Part shown: positions 46,477-54,885 of the stretch, piece by piece
Position numbering within the stretch: position 1 is the first letter of the stretch
Layout: each line of letters starts with the position of its first letter
NCBI GenBank assembly: GCA_028679075.1
Contig: JAJRCF010000008.1
Coordinates: forward strand, 23,638 to 87,637
Direction of reading: 5' to 3'
Origin: Methanoregula sp.
GTDB taxonomy: Archaea; Halobacteriota; Methanomicrobia; Methanomicrobiales; Methanospirillaceae
Length of the DNA stretch: 64,000 bases
Translations under genes and position numbers: made by a program
The notes under the pieces: generated by a model
Databases searched by the model: none
Told to the model about the DNA's origin: nothing
The model's input: the letters and a program-made list of their open reading frames with translations, nothing else

Positions 46477-46728
46477 TCAGATGTTGCTCTTGCCGCGCTT
46501 TGGCGGGTTCTTCACATCTTCCGCCGTCTTGATGTCCGGCCGGATGTGGGTCATCGGGAAGCACTGGTACTCTTCGCAGGAGCAGGCAGGACATTTCCTG
46601 AGGTCCTGTTCGCTCTTGTCGAGGGTCAGTTCCTTTCCGCAGTCGATACATACGTATTTGCCCGGCCCAACTTTCTGGCCGGCATTGTAGGTCTTCTGTT
46701 CGGTCAAATGAAACACCAAACCTCTCAT
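46477..46728 (-). CDS. Zinc-ribbon protein, DUF1451/rubredoxin-like
   Basis: An 83-residue protein with GQKVGPGKYVCIDCGKEL and then KCPACSCEEY, giving two CxxC knuckles of a zinc ribbon or rubredoxin-like site. The ATG at 46728 (MRGLVFHLTEQKTY) is chosen as the family pattern begins soon after. It is divergent from an Isf-like flavoprotein gene, with a TATA-like GATATATATGA (about 46737-46747) between them. It may serve as electron carrier or nucleic acid binder; no firm function. Confidence 0.75.
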   Translation of the reverse strand: MRGLVFHLTEQKTYNAGQKVGPGKYVCIDCGKELTLDKSEQDLRKCPACSCEEYQCFPMTHIRPDIKTAEDVKNPPKRGKSNI

Positions 46729-46845
46729 CGACCCCAAAGATATATATGAATTGTGTTGATACCAATCCGGTTTTTCATCGTGAACGACGGCCAGGCCCAA
46801 GCCTGTTTGCAAAACTATATGACCTCTTTTACCTCCAGTTGTTGT

Positions 46846-47439
46846 ATGGCTGGCAGGGTAATCGGGATCCTAGGGAGTCCCCTCACGGAGGGCAATACGG
46901 CACAACTGCTGGACCGGGCACTGGACGGGGCAAAGGATGCCGGCTGCACCGTGGAAAAGATCGTGGTGACAAACCTCTGTTTTGAGGCCTGCCAGGAGAT
47001 GTTCTTCTGCAGGGACCACGAGACCTGCACCATGGATGACGACATGCAGCAGCAGTACCCGAAGGTGCGGGATGCAGACAGCATCATCCTTGCAACCCCG
47101 ATCATGTTCATGGGCATTCCCGGGAAACTCAAGTCGTTCATGGACCGCTGCCAGGTCTTTTTCATGGCAAAGTACCTGCGTAAAAAATCCCTTGTCCCTG
47201 CTGAAAAGAGAGCCGTGCGAAAGGGACTCTTCATCTGCATCTCCGGTATGAAGGTCCCGGAAGTGTTTGTCGGTGCCAAATTAACCGTGAAGGCATTCTT
47301 CGATATCATCGATTGTACGTACTCGGACGAACTGTTGATCAGCGACATGGATACGATTGGCAATATCACGCAGCAGCCCGGGCTGATGGATGCCGCCTAT
47401 GACAAGGGATTTGCACTGGGCAAGACACTCAACCCCTGA
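46846..47439 (+). CDS. Flavodoxin-fold NADPH-dependent FMN reductase-like protein
   Basis: A 197-residue protein with FMN loop GILGSPLTEGNTA and ATPIMFMGIPGKLKSFMDR, typical of the Isf/NADPH-FMN reductase family. Cysteines CFEACQEMFFCRDHETC have spacing CX3CX5CX5C, unlike the compact Isf motif, so cluster binding is uncertain. The ATG at 46846 (MAGRVIGILGS) fits the family; ATGs further upstream are open. It is the fourth member of this superfamily in the window. Confidence 0.82.
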   Translation: MAGRVIGILGSPLTEGNTAQLLDRALDGAKDAGCTVEKIVVTNLCFEACQEMFFCRDHETCTMDDDMQQQYPKVRDADSIILATPIMFMGIPGKLKSFMDRCQVFFMAKYLRKKSLVPAEKRAVRKGLFICISGMKVPEVFVGAKLTVKAFFDIIDCTYSDELLISDMDTIGNITQQPGLMDAAYDKGFALGKTLNP

Positions 47440-47492
47440 AGCGAACTTACTGAATGCGGGTGGGGTGCAGGGCCCGATTTTCTGTCATCTCT

Positions 47493-48155
47493 TCACACCA
47501 GCCCGCGTTCCCGCATGCTCAGGTGCCCGGTTCTTGTCACAATGACATGGTCGATGAGCTGGATGCCGACAAGGGATCCGGCCTCCCTGAGCTGCGCCGT
47601 GATCGCGATGTCCTGCGAGCTGGGTTCAAGGGAACCCGAGGGGTGGTTATGGACGCAGATGATCGAGGCCGCCCGGTCCGTGATCGCATCGGCAAACACC
47701 TCCCGCGGATGGACAAGGCTGTGGTTCAGCAGGCCCACGGTAATGATCCGGTTGCCGAGCACTTCCCCGGCACCATTGAGCGTGATGCAGCAGAAGTGTT
47801 CCTGCCGCTTGTCCCGGAGGTGGGCAACGAGGGGGAGGATATCGTCGGGTTTTGTGACCTTCCCGCCTGCGGCCCCGGGTGCAAAATACCGCCTCCCCAT
47901 CTCAAAACAGGCCATGATCTGGGATGCCTTCGTGGGGCCGATCCCCCCGATTGCCCGGATATCCTCGTACCGGATATCGTCCCTCTCTTTTAAAATCCCA
48001 CAGACATCCCGGGCAATTTCCCTGACATCCTTTCCCTTTGTCCCTCTCCCGATGATTGCCTCGATCAGTTCAGTATCCGAGAGTGCGGACGCACCTTTCT
48101 TTGCTATCTTCTCGCGGGGCCGGTCCTGAAACGGCACATCTCTCATCTTTCTCAT
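47493..48155 (-). CDS. radC: RadC-like JAB domain protein
   Basis: A 220-residue protein (from the ATG at 48155) of the RadC family. The N-terminal helix-hairpin-helix part has RPREKIAKKGASALSDTELIEAIIGRG and ALGGIGPTKA-like AIGGIGPTKASQ. The C-terminal JAB/MPN metal motif is VHNHPSGSLEPSSQDI. RadC's historic repair role is doubtful; its real function is unknown. ATGs at 48146 and 48179 are alternative starts. It is divergent from rubrerythrin by about 200 bp. Confidence 0.9.
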   Translation of the reverse strand: MRKMRDVPFQDRPREKIAKKGASALSDTELIEAIIGRGTKGKDVREIARDVCGILKERDDIRYEDIRAIGGIGPTKASQIMACFEMGRRYFAPGAAGGKVTKPDDILPLVAHLRDKRQEHFCCITLNGAGEVLGNRIITVGLLNHSLVHPREVFADAITDRAASIICVHNHPSGSLEPSSQDIAITAQLREAGSLVGIQLIDHVIVTRTGHLSMRERGLV

Positions 48156-48357
48156 ACAGCATGGTATCCTGGCGGGCATACCCGGTCGCCATCCCGGAAC
48201 CCGGCCTGCCTTTTTGCAATCACCATAATTCTTTATTTTATTTATGTTAAATTATTCCCTGTAGCAAATGTACGGTAGTGCCTGTCGTCTGGCACCATCC
48301 TGCCCTGATGCCGCATAAAGAATGTTTAAGAACCACTACCCGCCATACCATTCCCTT

Positions 48358-48861
48358 ATGTCAACCATAGACAATGCGAAGGAAGCGTTCGCCGGAGAAT
48401 CGCAGGCAAACCGGAAATACCTGGCGTTCTCGGAGAAAGCAGCTGAGGAGGGGTTCAAGGGTGTGGCAACCCTGTTCAAGGCGGCATCCGAGGCCGAGGC
48501 GATCCATGCCAGGAAACTCCTGAAAGTGTTATCAGCCGTTGGCCCTACTGCACAGAACCTTGAAGGCGGGATTGCGGGGGAGACCCACGAATTCACCACG
48601 ATGTACCCGGATTTCATCAGGACCGCGGAAGCAGAGAAGAAGACCGACGCGCTCCTCGCCTTCACCCACGCGATGAAGGCAGAGCAGGTGCACGCAGGGC
48701 TGTACAAGAAGGCACTTGATGCCGTGAAGGCCGGCCACGACCTCGGGCGGGAGAAGGTATTCCTCTGCCCGGTCTGTGGCAATATCGAACTTGGCAAGGC
48801 CCCGGATAAGTGCCCGATCTGCGGTGTTTTCGCCAAGCAGTTCCGGGAAATTACCCTGTAA
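48358..48861 (+). CDS. Rubrerythrin
   Basis: A 167-residue peroxide-reducing non-haem iron protein. The ferritin-like domain has the di-iron ligands in AFAGESQANRKY, ASEAEAIHARKLL and HAMKAEQVHAGLY. The C-terminal rubredoxin domain has CPVCGNIE and CPICGVF. The ATG at 48358 (MSTIDNAKEAF) is preferred; the open frame begins 12 codons earlier. It adds to the oxygen-defence genes in 43-51 kb. It is convergent with the LamG protein gene. Confidence 0.94.
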   Translation: MSTIDNAKEAFAGESQANRKYLAFSEKAAEEGFKGVATLFKAASEAEAIHARKLLKVLSAVGPTAQNLEGGIAGETHEFTTMYPDFIRTAEAEKKTDALLAFTHAMKAEQVHAGLYKKALDAVKAGHDLGREKVFLCPVCGNIELGKAPDKCPICGVFAKQFREITL

Positions 48862-48869
48862 TTCTCTTT

Positions 48870-50228
48870 TTACTCTTTTGGCTCACCGGAATCGGTCTCA
48901 GTATCCTGCTCCGCACACCGGCTCAGTTCCCTGGCCTTTATCTTGCGCCGGTGCAGCCAGATGACAACGACCAGTACTGCGATCAGGGTAGCCCACGACG
49001 CTGAATAGATCACGATGCCGGGATTTGCCAGGATATTCTTGGGAATGACCACCGGGGGAAGGGGGGGCGGTGCAACACACTGGAACTGCATCTCGACGCT
49101 GGCCGGGAAACGGTATTTCCCGTCAAAATACCGGATATACACCGTGGCATTCCCGGAAGGGATCACACCCGCAACCGGTGCATTGTTGGTATTGGGAAAT
49201 GCAATCGACCGGTCCACACGCTCTGTCCCGTCCGCGATCTCGATGTACCATGCGTCCGGGTACGCCGAAGAGTAGAGATCGCGTCCTTTGACAACAAGTT
49301 TTGAACTTTTTGGCACCGAGACGTACCAGGTCCCGTTCTCCAGTTTATTATTGAACTGGAGGGTCCGGAATGCAGTCTCTCCGGCATTGAGCTGCAATGT
49401 GCCGGAACTGGCTGTGCATGCGGGGAGGCCGGCAGTCGCATTCGCAGGCTCAGGCCGGATGGTCTTTGGTTCTGCCGAGCAGCGGAACCTGTCATCCATG
49501 ACCTGGCTGTATTCCAGCGCCGTATCATAGATCCTGACTTCATCCAGCCCGCCCTTCAGGTACCGGGAGCATTCGGCGGAGTCTGGTGTCGTGGATGACC
49601 CTGCATCCGCTCCCAGCAGGATATAGTTCGGATATTCGTAGAGTATGCGACCCGATGCGTTGGCGCGGTTCCTCAGTGCCCCGTCAAGATAGATCTTCGC
49701 GGTCTCGCCGTCATAGGTCCCCGTGACATGGTGCCACTGGCCCGGTGTAATGCCCTCGTGTTGTACCGGGACGCTGATACTACCGGATTTTTCAGTATAG
49801 ACCGTCCACCACAGGTCGTTCCCGTCACCAAATCCCAGCCGGTATCCGCCGTTCTTGTAACTTGAGACAAGGGTCTGGGAATCGAACGAGTCGACGTAGA
49901 ACCAGGTGGAAACGGTGATCTCGTTCTCCGGGTGGTTCAGGGAGGAATATGGGATACTGACATACTCTCCCGTCCCGTTGAACAGGAGGGCACCCCCGCA
50001 CCCGCCCCCCTGGGTGCGCGTAGCCCCTGCAATCGAACCTGAGCTCCCATGACCGGAGGCATCGAGTGCAACACTGCCACTCCCCTCATTGAAGTCGAGG
50101 TAGGTCACGGGATCAGCCAGTATCTGCGAAGTGACCGTCTCAGCATGAACCGTGCCGGCAAGGACCAGGAGAACTATGCAGAAAAAAAGAGCCCCTCTCA
50201 GCCTCCGGGCGAACGGGTTGGTGGTCAT
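48870..50228 (-). CDS. Surface-anchored LamG/concanavalin A-like domain protein
   Basis: A 452-residue exported protein. After a signal sequence (FFCIVLLVLAGTVHAET, cleavage about residue 29) comes a LamG jelly-roll domain (about 40-245) with YLDFNEGSGSVALDASGHG and AEITVSTWFY-like EITVSTWFYVD and WHHVTGTYDG. A second beta domain follows (about 270-390). A helix near residue 410-430 with RRKIKAREL anchors it to the membrane. Such proteins may bind sugars or other cells. No operon partner is evident. Confidence 0.82.
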   Translation of the reverse strand: MTTNPFARRLRGALFFCIVLLVLAGTVHAETVTSQILADPVTYLDFNEGSGSVALDASGHGSSGSIAGATRTQGGGCGGALLFNGTGEYVSIPYSSLNHPENEITVSTWFYVDSFDSQTLVSSYKNGGYRLGFGDGNDLWWTVYTEKSGSISVPVQHEGITPGQWHHVTGTYDGETAKIYLDGALRNRANASGRILYEYPNYILLGADAGSSTTPDSAECSRYLKGGLDEVRIYDTALEYSQVMDDRFRCSAEPKTIRPEPANATAGLPACTASSGTLQLNAGETAFRTLQFNNKLENGTWYVSVPKSSKLVVKGRDLYSSAYPDAWYIEIADGTERVDRSIAFPNTNNAPVAGVIPSGNATVYIRYFDGKYRFPASVEMQFQCVAPPPLPPVVIPKNILANPGIVIYSASWATLIAVLVVVIWLHRRKIKARELSRCAEQDTETDSGEPKE

Positions 50229-50342
50229 GGCTTGTCAATGGTGTATTTGAACTCGTCCAAAAAGAACATTGCGATGAGATCGCCAACCGTTCTGTTGCTC
50301 CCGTCACTATGTTTATATTTTTCCAGAACCTTCTACGGGATA

Positions 50343-51491
50343 ATGACCCGAGTCACCGTTTATTCGACAAAAAACTGCCCGTACTGCAGGATGGCCAAGG
50401 CATTTCTCGATAAGAACGGCGTCCCGTACGAGAGCATCGATGTCGGTGCCGACCAGGAAGCGGCACAAAAGATGGTCGAGCTCTCCGGCCAGCGGGGGGT
50501 GCCGGTCATTACTGTGGACGATGAAGTGATTGTCGGGTTTGACTCCCAGCGGCTGAACGAGCTCTTCGGGAAGACAGGGGCAACGGATATCTTTGATGTC
50601 CTGATTGTCGGCGCCGGTCCGGCCGGGCTGACAGCAGGGGTCTACTGTGCCCGGAAGATGCTCAATACTATAATCATCAGCGAGAATATCGGGGGGCTGG
50701 CGCTGGAATCGTGGGCGATCGAGAACTACATGGGCTACCGGATGATCACGGGCGAAGACCTGATGAAGAAGTTCGAGGAGCAGGTCCGGACACTGAATAT
50801 CCGGCTGGAGCTGGACAGGGTCGAGTCTGTCGCCCGGGAGGAGGAGGTCTTTGCGGTAACCGCGGCCTCGGGCACCACGATCCGGGCACGGGCACTGATC
50901 CTGACGCAGGGGAACCATCACCGGAAACTGGGAGTGGCAAACGAGGAACAGTTCCTTGGCCGCGGACTCTCGATCTGTTCCACCTGCGACGGCCCGCTCT
51001 ACAAGGGGAAGCGGGTCGCAGTGGTCGGAGGGGGCAACGCGGCGTTCCAGACTGCGATCGAGATGAGTAAGATCGCAACCTCCGTGAGCCTGATCGTCCG
51101 GAGCACGGTTAAGGCCGACCCGGTCTATGTCAGGAAACTGGAGGAGATGAAGAATATCACCCTCCATAAAAACACGCAGATCTCGTCACTTCATGGCAAT
51201 AAGTTCCTGAGCGGGATCACGATCCGGAATGATTCCGGGAAGGAGCAGGTGATGGATCTTGATGGCGTCTTCCTCGAGATCGGCTGGCTCCCGAACTCGG
51301 GCATGGTTGACGGGCTCGTTGCCTTAAACGAGAAGAAAGAGATCATTGTTGACTGCGATGGCAGGACAAATGTCCCCGGGATCTTTGCTGCAGGGGACGT
51401 GACGAATGTCAGGAGCAAGCAGATCATCATCGCTGCCGGAGACGGTGCAAAAGCGGCACTCGAAGTCTACGAGTACCTGATGAAGGAGTAG
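50343..51491 (+). CDS. Glutaredoxin-thioredoxin reductase fusion protein
   Basis: A 382-residue fusion. Residues 1-78 are a glutaredoxin-like domain with YSTKNCPYCRMAKAFL and RGVPVITVDDEVIVGFD. Residues 82-382 are a thioredoxin reductase: FAD motif DVLIVGAGPAGLTAG, the redox pair CSTCDG, the NAD(P) motif VAVVGGGNAAFQTA and GIFAAGDVT. The NADP-binding arginines after the second glycine motif (SLIVRSTVKA) are not obviously HRRxxxR. The N-terminal domain may receive electrons directly from the reductase. Start at 50343 (MTRVTVYSTKNC) is based on the domain start. Confidence 0.9.
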   Translation: MTRVTVYSTKNCPYCRMAKAFLDKNGVPYESIDVGADQEAAQKMVELSGQRGVPVITVDDEVIVGFDSQRLNELFGKTGATDIFDVLIVGAGPAGLTAGVYCARKMLNTIIISENIGGLALESWAIENYMGYRMITGEDLMKKFEEQVRTLNIRLELDRVESVAREEEVFAVTAASGTTIRARALILTQGNHHRKLGVANEEQFLGRGLSICSTCDGPLYKGKRVAVVGGGNAAFQTAIEMSKIATSVSLIVRSTVKADPVYVRKLEEMKNITLHKNTQISSLHGNKFLSGITIRNDSGKEQVMDLDGVFLEIGWLPNSGMVDGLVALNEKKEIIVDCDGRTNVPGIFAAGDVTNVRSKQIIIAAGDGAKAALEVYEYLMKE

Positions 51492-51735
51492 GGATTATCC
51501 CGTCCCGGACAACGGCGCCAGCTTTTCCGGACCGCATTTTTCTCCCAAAAAGGATAGTAGAGGGAGGTTGCCCTTTACAGCAGCCCGTACTTCTTCTTCA
51601 GGTCCTGCCACGCGGGACGTGAACGGGGGGAAGTCTGACCTTCATGATCCGGAGAGTGACAGCCGGGAATTTGTGTATGGAGAACTGGCTGTTGCATTTC
51701 GAAATCTTAAAGCCCATCCGGACAAATCCGGCCAT

Positions 51736-53373
51736 ATGTATGCCCCCTCCCGAATTGTTCCCATTCTTATAATTGTGGCGCTTCTCATCGTGTCAGCAGG
51801 TTGTACAGGGACGAATAACGATCTCATCCGGCCGGTCCAGACCCCCTCTGCCGGCACGGCTTCTTCCGGTACAACGTCGCACGCTGCAGCCGTGGACTTC
51901 CGGAACAATGCTGAGCGGCAGGCGTTCTTTGCAAACTTCGATACGCTCGCAGAAAAGGAGATGAACGCCTGGGGTGTCCCCGGGATGACCGTTGCTGTCG
52001 TGAAGGACGGAAAAATTGTCTATGCAAAAGGATACGGCGTGAAGAAGGCCGGGGGATCCGACCCGGTGACGGCCGACACGGTCTTCCAGATCGGTTCCAC
52101 GTCCAAGGCCTTCACATCTGCACTCGTTGCCATGGAAGTGGACAGCGGCCGGATGAAGTGGGACGACAAAGTGACAACCTATGTCCCGGACTTCCAGATG
52201 AATGACCCGTGGGTGACTAAGGAATTTACCATTACGGACTCCCTTGCCCAGAGGAGCGGCCTTCCCGATCACTGGGGAACGGAGCTCGGGGGGCTCGGGT
52301 ACAGCCGGGACGAGATGATCCACGCCCTCCGCTATGTCGAGCCGGTAACAAGCTTCCGGAGCACGTACATGTACCAGAACGCCCCCTTCCTGGTTGCGGC
52401 AAAAGCGGTCGAGAACACCAGCAAAAAGAGCTGGGAGGACAATGTCCGTGAGCGGATCTTCGTGCCGCTCGACATGAAGAGCGCCTCGACCGGCCAGGAC
52501 GCCTTCATGGCCTCTCCTGACCGCGTCTCGCTGCACTGGAATGACCTGCGGGACGACGACACCTATGGGCCGGTAGTCGCGGACTCCTCGCCGTACATGA
52601 TCTTCACCACTGCCATGGCGCCTGCCGGCGGCATCAATGCCAATGTGAAGGACATGGGGAACTGGGCGATCTTCCAGCTGGGGAACGGGACCTGGAACGG
52701 GAACCGGCTCATGAGCACGGAGAACCTGGACTACCTGCACACGCCGCGGACACCTGTATCAATGGTGGCGAACGCAACGAAAGACTATTACTGCCAGGCC
52801 TGGCTCTACGAGGAAGTCCCGGGCTACCCGCCGGTCATCTGGCACAATGGCGAGACGTACGGCAACCATGCCATGATCTTCTTAGTGCCGTCGAAGAACC
52901 TCGGCATCGTGGTCCTCTCCAATGTCGCCGGGCCCAGCCTTCCCGATTCCCTTGCCTGGAAATTCTATAACCGGTATCTCGGCAGGCCGGATTCCCCTGG
53001 CCTTGCGGGAGCCGCGGCCGGTTACCGGCAGTCCGTCAACCTCACTGCCAGCGCCTTTGTCCTGCCGGTCAAGGAGAATGCAACTCCGGCACTCCCGCTC
53101 TCCGCATACACCGGCACGTACCGGAACGATATCTATGGGACGGCAACGGTTGCCGAACAGGACGGGAACCTGACGGTCACGTACGGAAAACTCTCCACGG
53201 TCTACTACCTCACGCATTATGACGGGAACGACTTCTATGCCCGGTGCCCGTCATACCAGAAAAGTTACATTGACGGCGTGACCTTCCAGCCCGGGCCGGA
53301 CGGCGCCATCCAGAAGATGGTCCTGCCCATGATGCTCAGGCCGGGCGTTTACGAAACATTTGTCCGGGCGTGA
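51736..53373 (+). CDS. Serine hydrolase lipoprotein, class C beta-lactamase fold
   Basis: A 545-residue secreted protein from the ATG at 51736 (MYAPSRIVPILII). A lipobox VSAGC near residue 22 suggests lipid anchoring. The penicillin-binding-protein fold is shown by the SxxK nucleophile in GSTSKAFTSAL, the Y-x-N motif in TYMYQNAPF and the HNGETYGNHAM motif. A C-terminal DUF3471-like domain has LSAYTGTYRNDIYGTATV. Archaea lack murein, so it likely acts on another ester or amide. About 240 bp before it hold a promoter and a likely spurious minus-strand frame. Confidence 0.85.
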   Translation: MYAPSRIVPILIIVALLIVSAGCTGTNNDLIRPVQTPSAGTASSGTTSHAAAVDFRNNAERQAFFANFDTLAEKEMNAWGVPGMTVAVVKDGKIVYAKGYGVKKAGGSDPVTADTVFQIGSTSKAFTSALVAMEVDSGRMKWDDKVTTYVPDFQMNDPWVTKEFTITDSLAQRSGLPDHWGTELGGLGYSRDEMIHALRYVEPVTSFRSTYMYQNAPFLVAAKAVENTSKKSWEDNVRERIFVPLDMKSASTGQDAFMASPDRVSLHWNDLRDDDTYGPVVADSSPYMIFTTAMAPAGGINANVKDMGNWAIFQLGNGTWNGNRLMSTENLDYLHTPRTPVSMVANATKDYYCQAWLYEEVPGYPPVIWHNGETYGNHAMIFLVPSKNLGIVVLSNVAGPSLPDSLAWKFYNRYLGRPDSPGLAGAAAGYRQSVNLTASAFVLPVKENATPALPLSAYTGTYRNDIYGTATVAEQDGNLTVTYGKLSTVYYLTHYDGNDFYARCPSYQKSYIDGVTFQPGPDGAIQKMVLPMMLRPGVYETFVRA

Positions 53374-53427
53374 AAGGAAGGCCCCACCTATTTTTAAAAA
53401 AGAAAATGTGCCGGTAATATCCCGGGT

Positions 53428-54885
53428 TCAGCTCTTCACCTTTTTCTTGTCCTTCTCGCGGTAGCCCTCGAGCAGCACGGTCATGATATTCTTGACCGGC
53501 TTGTCGGTATGCCCGGCGATGTGGAACTCGCAGAATGGGCAGGAGGTGATGACGATCTCTGCCCCGGTCTTTCTGATCTCCCCGCCCCGCTTCTTCCCGA
53601 GAGCAGCAGCCTCGTCCGGGTTCCCGGCCCGGACGCCACCGCCGCTCCCGCAGCAGATGGACGGCATCTCCACGAGATCGACCACCTGCCGGATCAGCTC
53701 GCGGGGCTGGTCGCGGATGCCCTGCCCCCGCAGGAGGTGGCAGGGGTCGTGGTAGGTTGCCTTGATCGGAAGCCGTGCCGGGGGCTCGATGCCGTATTTC
53801 GTGAGGAGTTCGTTGATGTCGATGACCGTAAACGGCGTCTGGTAATCGTGCTTCAGCGTGGTGCCGCAACCGGCGCACATGGTGAGCACCGTGTCGATGT
53901 TCCGCGACCTGAATGTCTCAATATTGCGCCGCTTCAGCTCGTCGATGTAGGCGAGCTGGCCGGTCCGGATCAGCGGCGAGCCGCAACAGACCTGTTCCTT
54001 GGGGATGATGACCCGGATGCCGTTGCGCTTTAAGACCTCCATTGCGTCAAGGGCGGACTGCTGCTGCCGGAGGTTGTACACGCAGCCGATGAAGAGCCCG
54101 ACCGTGGCTTTGACCGGTCCCTCGGGTTCGATGACAGCGGGGACCTTCTCCAGGAACGACTCGGAAGTCCGGGGGATGCTTCTGCCCGTCTCCTGAACCA
54201 TGGCTGCCACTTCCTTGTGCCGGGGCAGGGTGAGCCCGCGTCGGTTCGCGTGCGCCCGGAGTTTCTCGATCGCTTTTGCCGGGGTCTCAATCTCTTTCGG
54301 GCAGACCTTCCAGCAGGCCTGGCAGGTCGTGCAGGTGAAGAGCCCGTCACGCACCGCATCGGAGATACGGTCGCCGCTGTCCCGCGGGTCGAGCACGAGA
54401 CGCATCTCCTGCCGCATCGCGGTCGGGCCGAGGAACTTTGTCACGTCCACCGCAGGGCAGACCGAGACGCAGCAGAGGCATTCGATGCAGTCTTTTAAGG
54501 GCTTCATCGCGTCGATGTCGGCCTTCTTCGGGAGGACAGTCTCCTTCTTTGGCATGAGGGAGGCGATCTGTTCGAGCCTTGGCACCAGATCGGTCACGAG
54601 GTCCTTCTTCACGTCAAGGTTCAGCGGCTCGATCGTGATCCGGTCCTTTGCCTCTTCCATGCAGGCAAGCACCGGCTCCCCGTTCACCCGCACGGCGCAC
54701 GAACCGCACTGGCCCGAGGCGCAGGAGTAGCGGTACGAGAGCGTGGGGTCGATGCTGTCGTGGATCGCGTGCAGCACATTGAGGACCCGGGCGCCCTCGC
54801 TGACCTTGACGGTATAGGTCACGAGCCGTGGCTCCTTGTCCGCGTCCGGGTCGAACCGGCGCACCGTTACCGTCAGCTCCTTCAT
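53428..54885 (-). CDS. tfrB: Thiol:fumarate reductase subunit B
   Basis: A 485-residue iron-sulfur/CCG protein. The N-terminus is SdhB-like: CASGQCGSCAVRVNG for a [2Fe-2S] cluster, then CIECLCCVSVCP and CTTCQACWKVCP for further clusters. The C-terminal half has two HdrB-like cysteine-rich modules (CCGSPLIRTG...CAGCGTTLKHDY and CCGSGGGVRAG...CPFCEFHIAG). This combination is TfrB, which oxidises coenzymes M and B to the heterodisulfide while TfrA reduces fumarate. The ATG at 54885 overlaps the tfrA stop by 4 bp. Confidence 0.9.
   Translation of the reverse strand: MKELTVTVRRFDPDADKEPRLVTYTVKVSEGARVLNVLHAIHDSIDPTLSYRYSCASGQCGSCAVRVNGEPVLACMEEAKDRITIEPLNLDVKKDLVTDLVPRLEQIASLMPKKETVLPKKADIDAMKPLKDCIECLCCVSVCPAVDVTKFLGPTAMRQEMRLVLDPRDSGDRISDAVRDGLFTCTTCQACWKVCPKEIETPAKAIEKLRAHANRRGLTLPRHKEVAAMVQETGRSIPRTSESFLEKVPAVIEPEGPVKATVGLFIGCVYNLRQQQSALDAMEVLKRNGIRVIIPKEQVCCGSPLIRTGQLAYIDELKRRNIETFRSRNIDTVLTMCAGCGTTLKHDYQTPFTVIDINELLTKYGIEPPARLPIKATYHDPCHLLRGQGIRDQPRELIRQVVDLVEMPSICCGSGGGVRAGNPDEAAALGKKRGGEIRKTGAEIVITSCPFCEFHIAGHTDKPVKNIMTVLLEGYREKDKKKVKS

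Noticed and set aside
51575..51697. 40-aa minus-strand frame ending AWQDLKKKYGLL
   Set aside because: The end looks protein-like and could be a remnant, but the frame is short, has no ribosome-binding site and overlaps the promoter region of the serine hydrolase gene.
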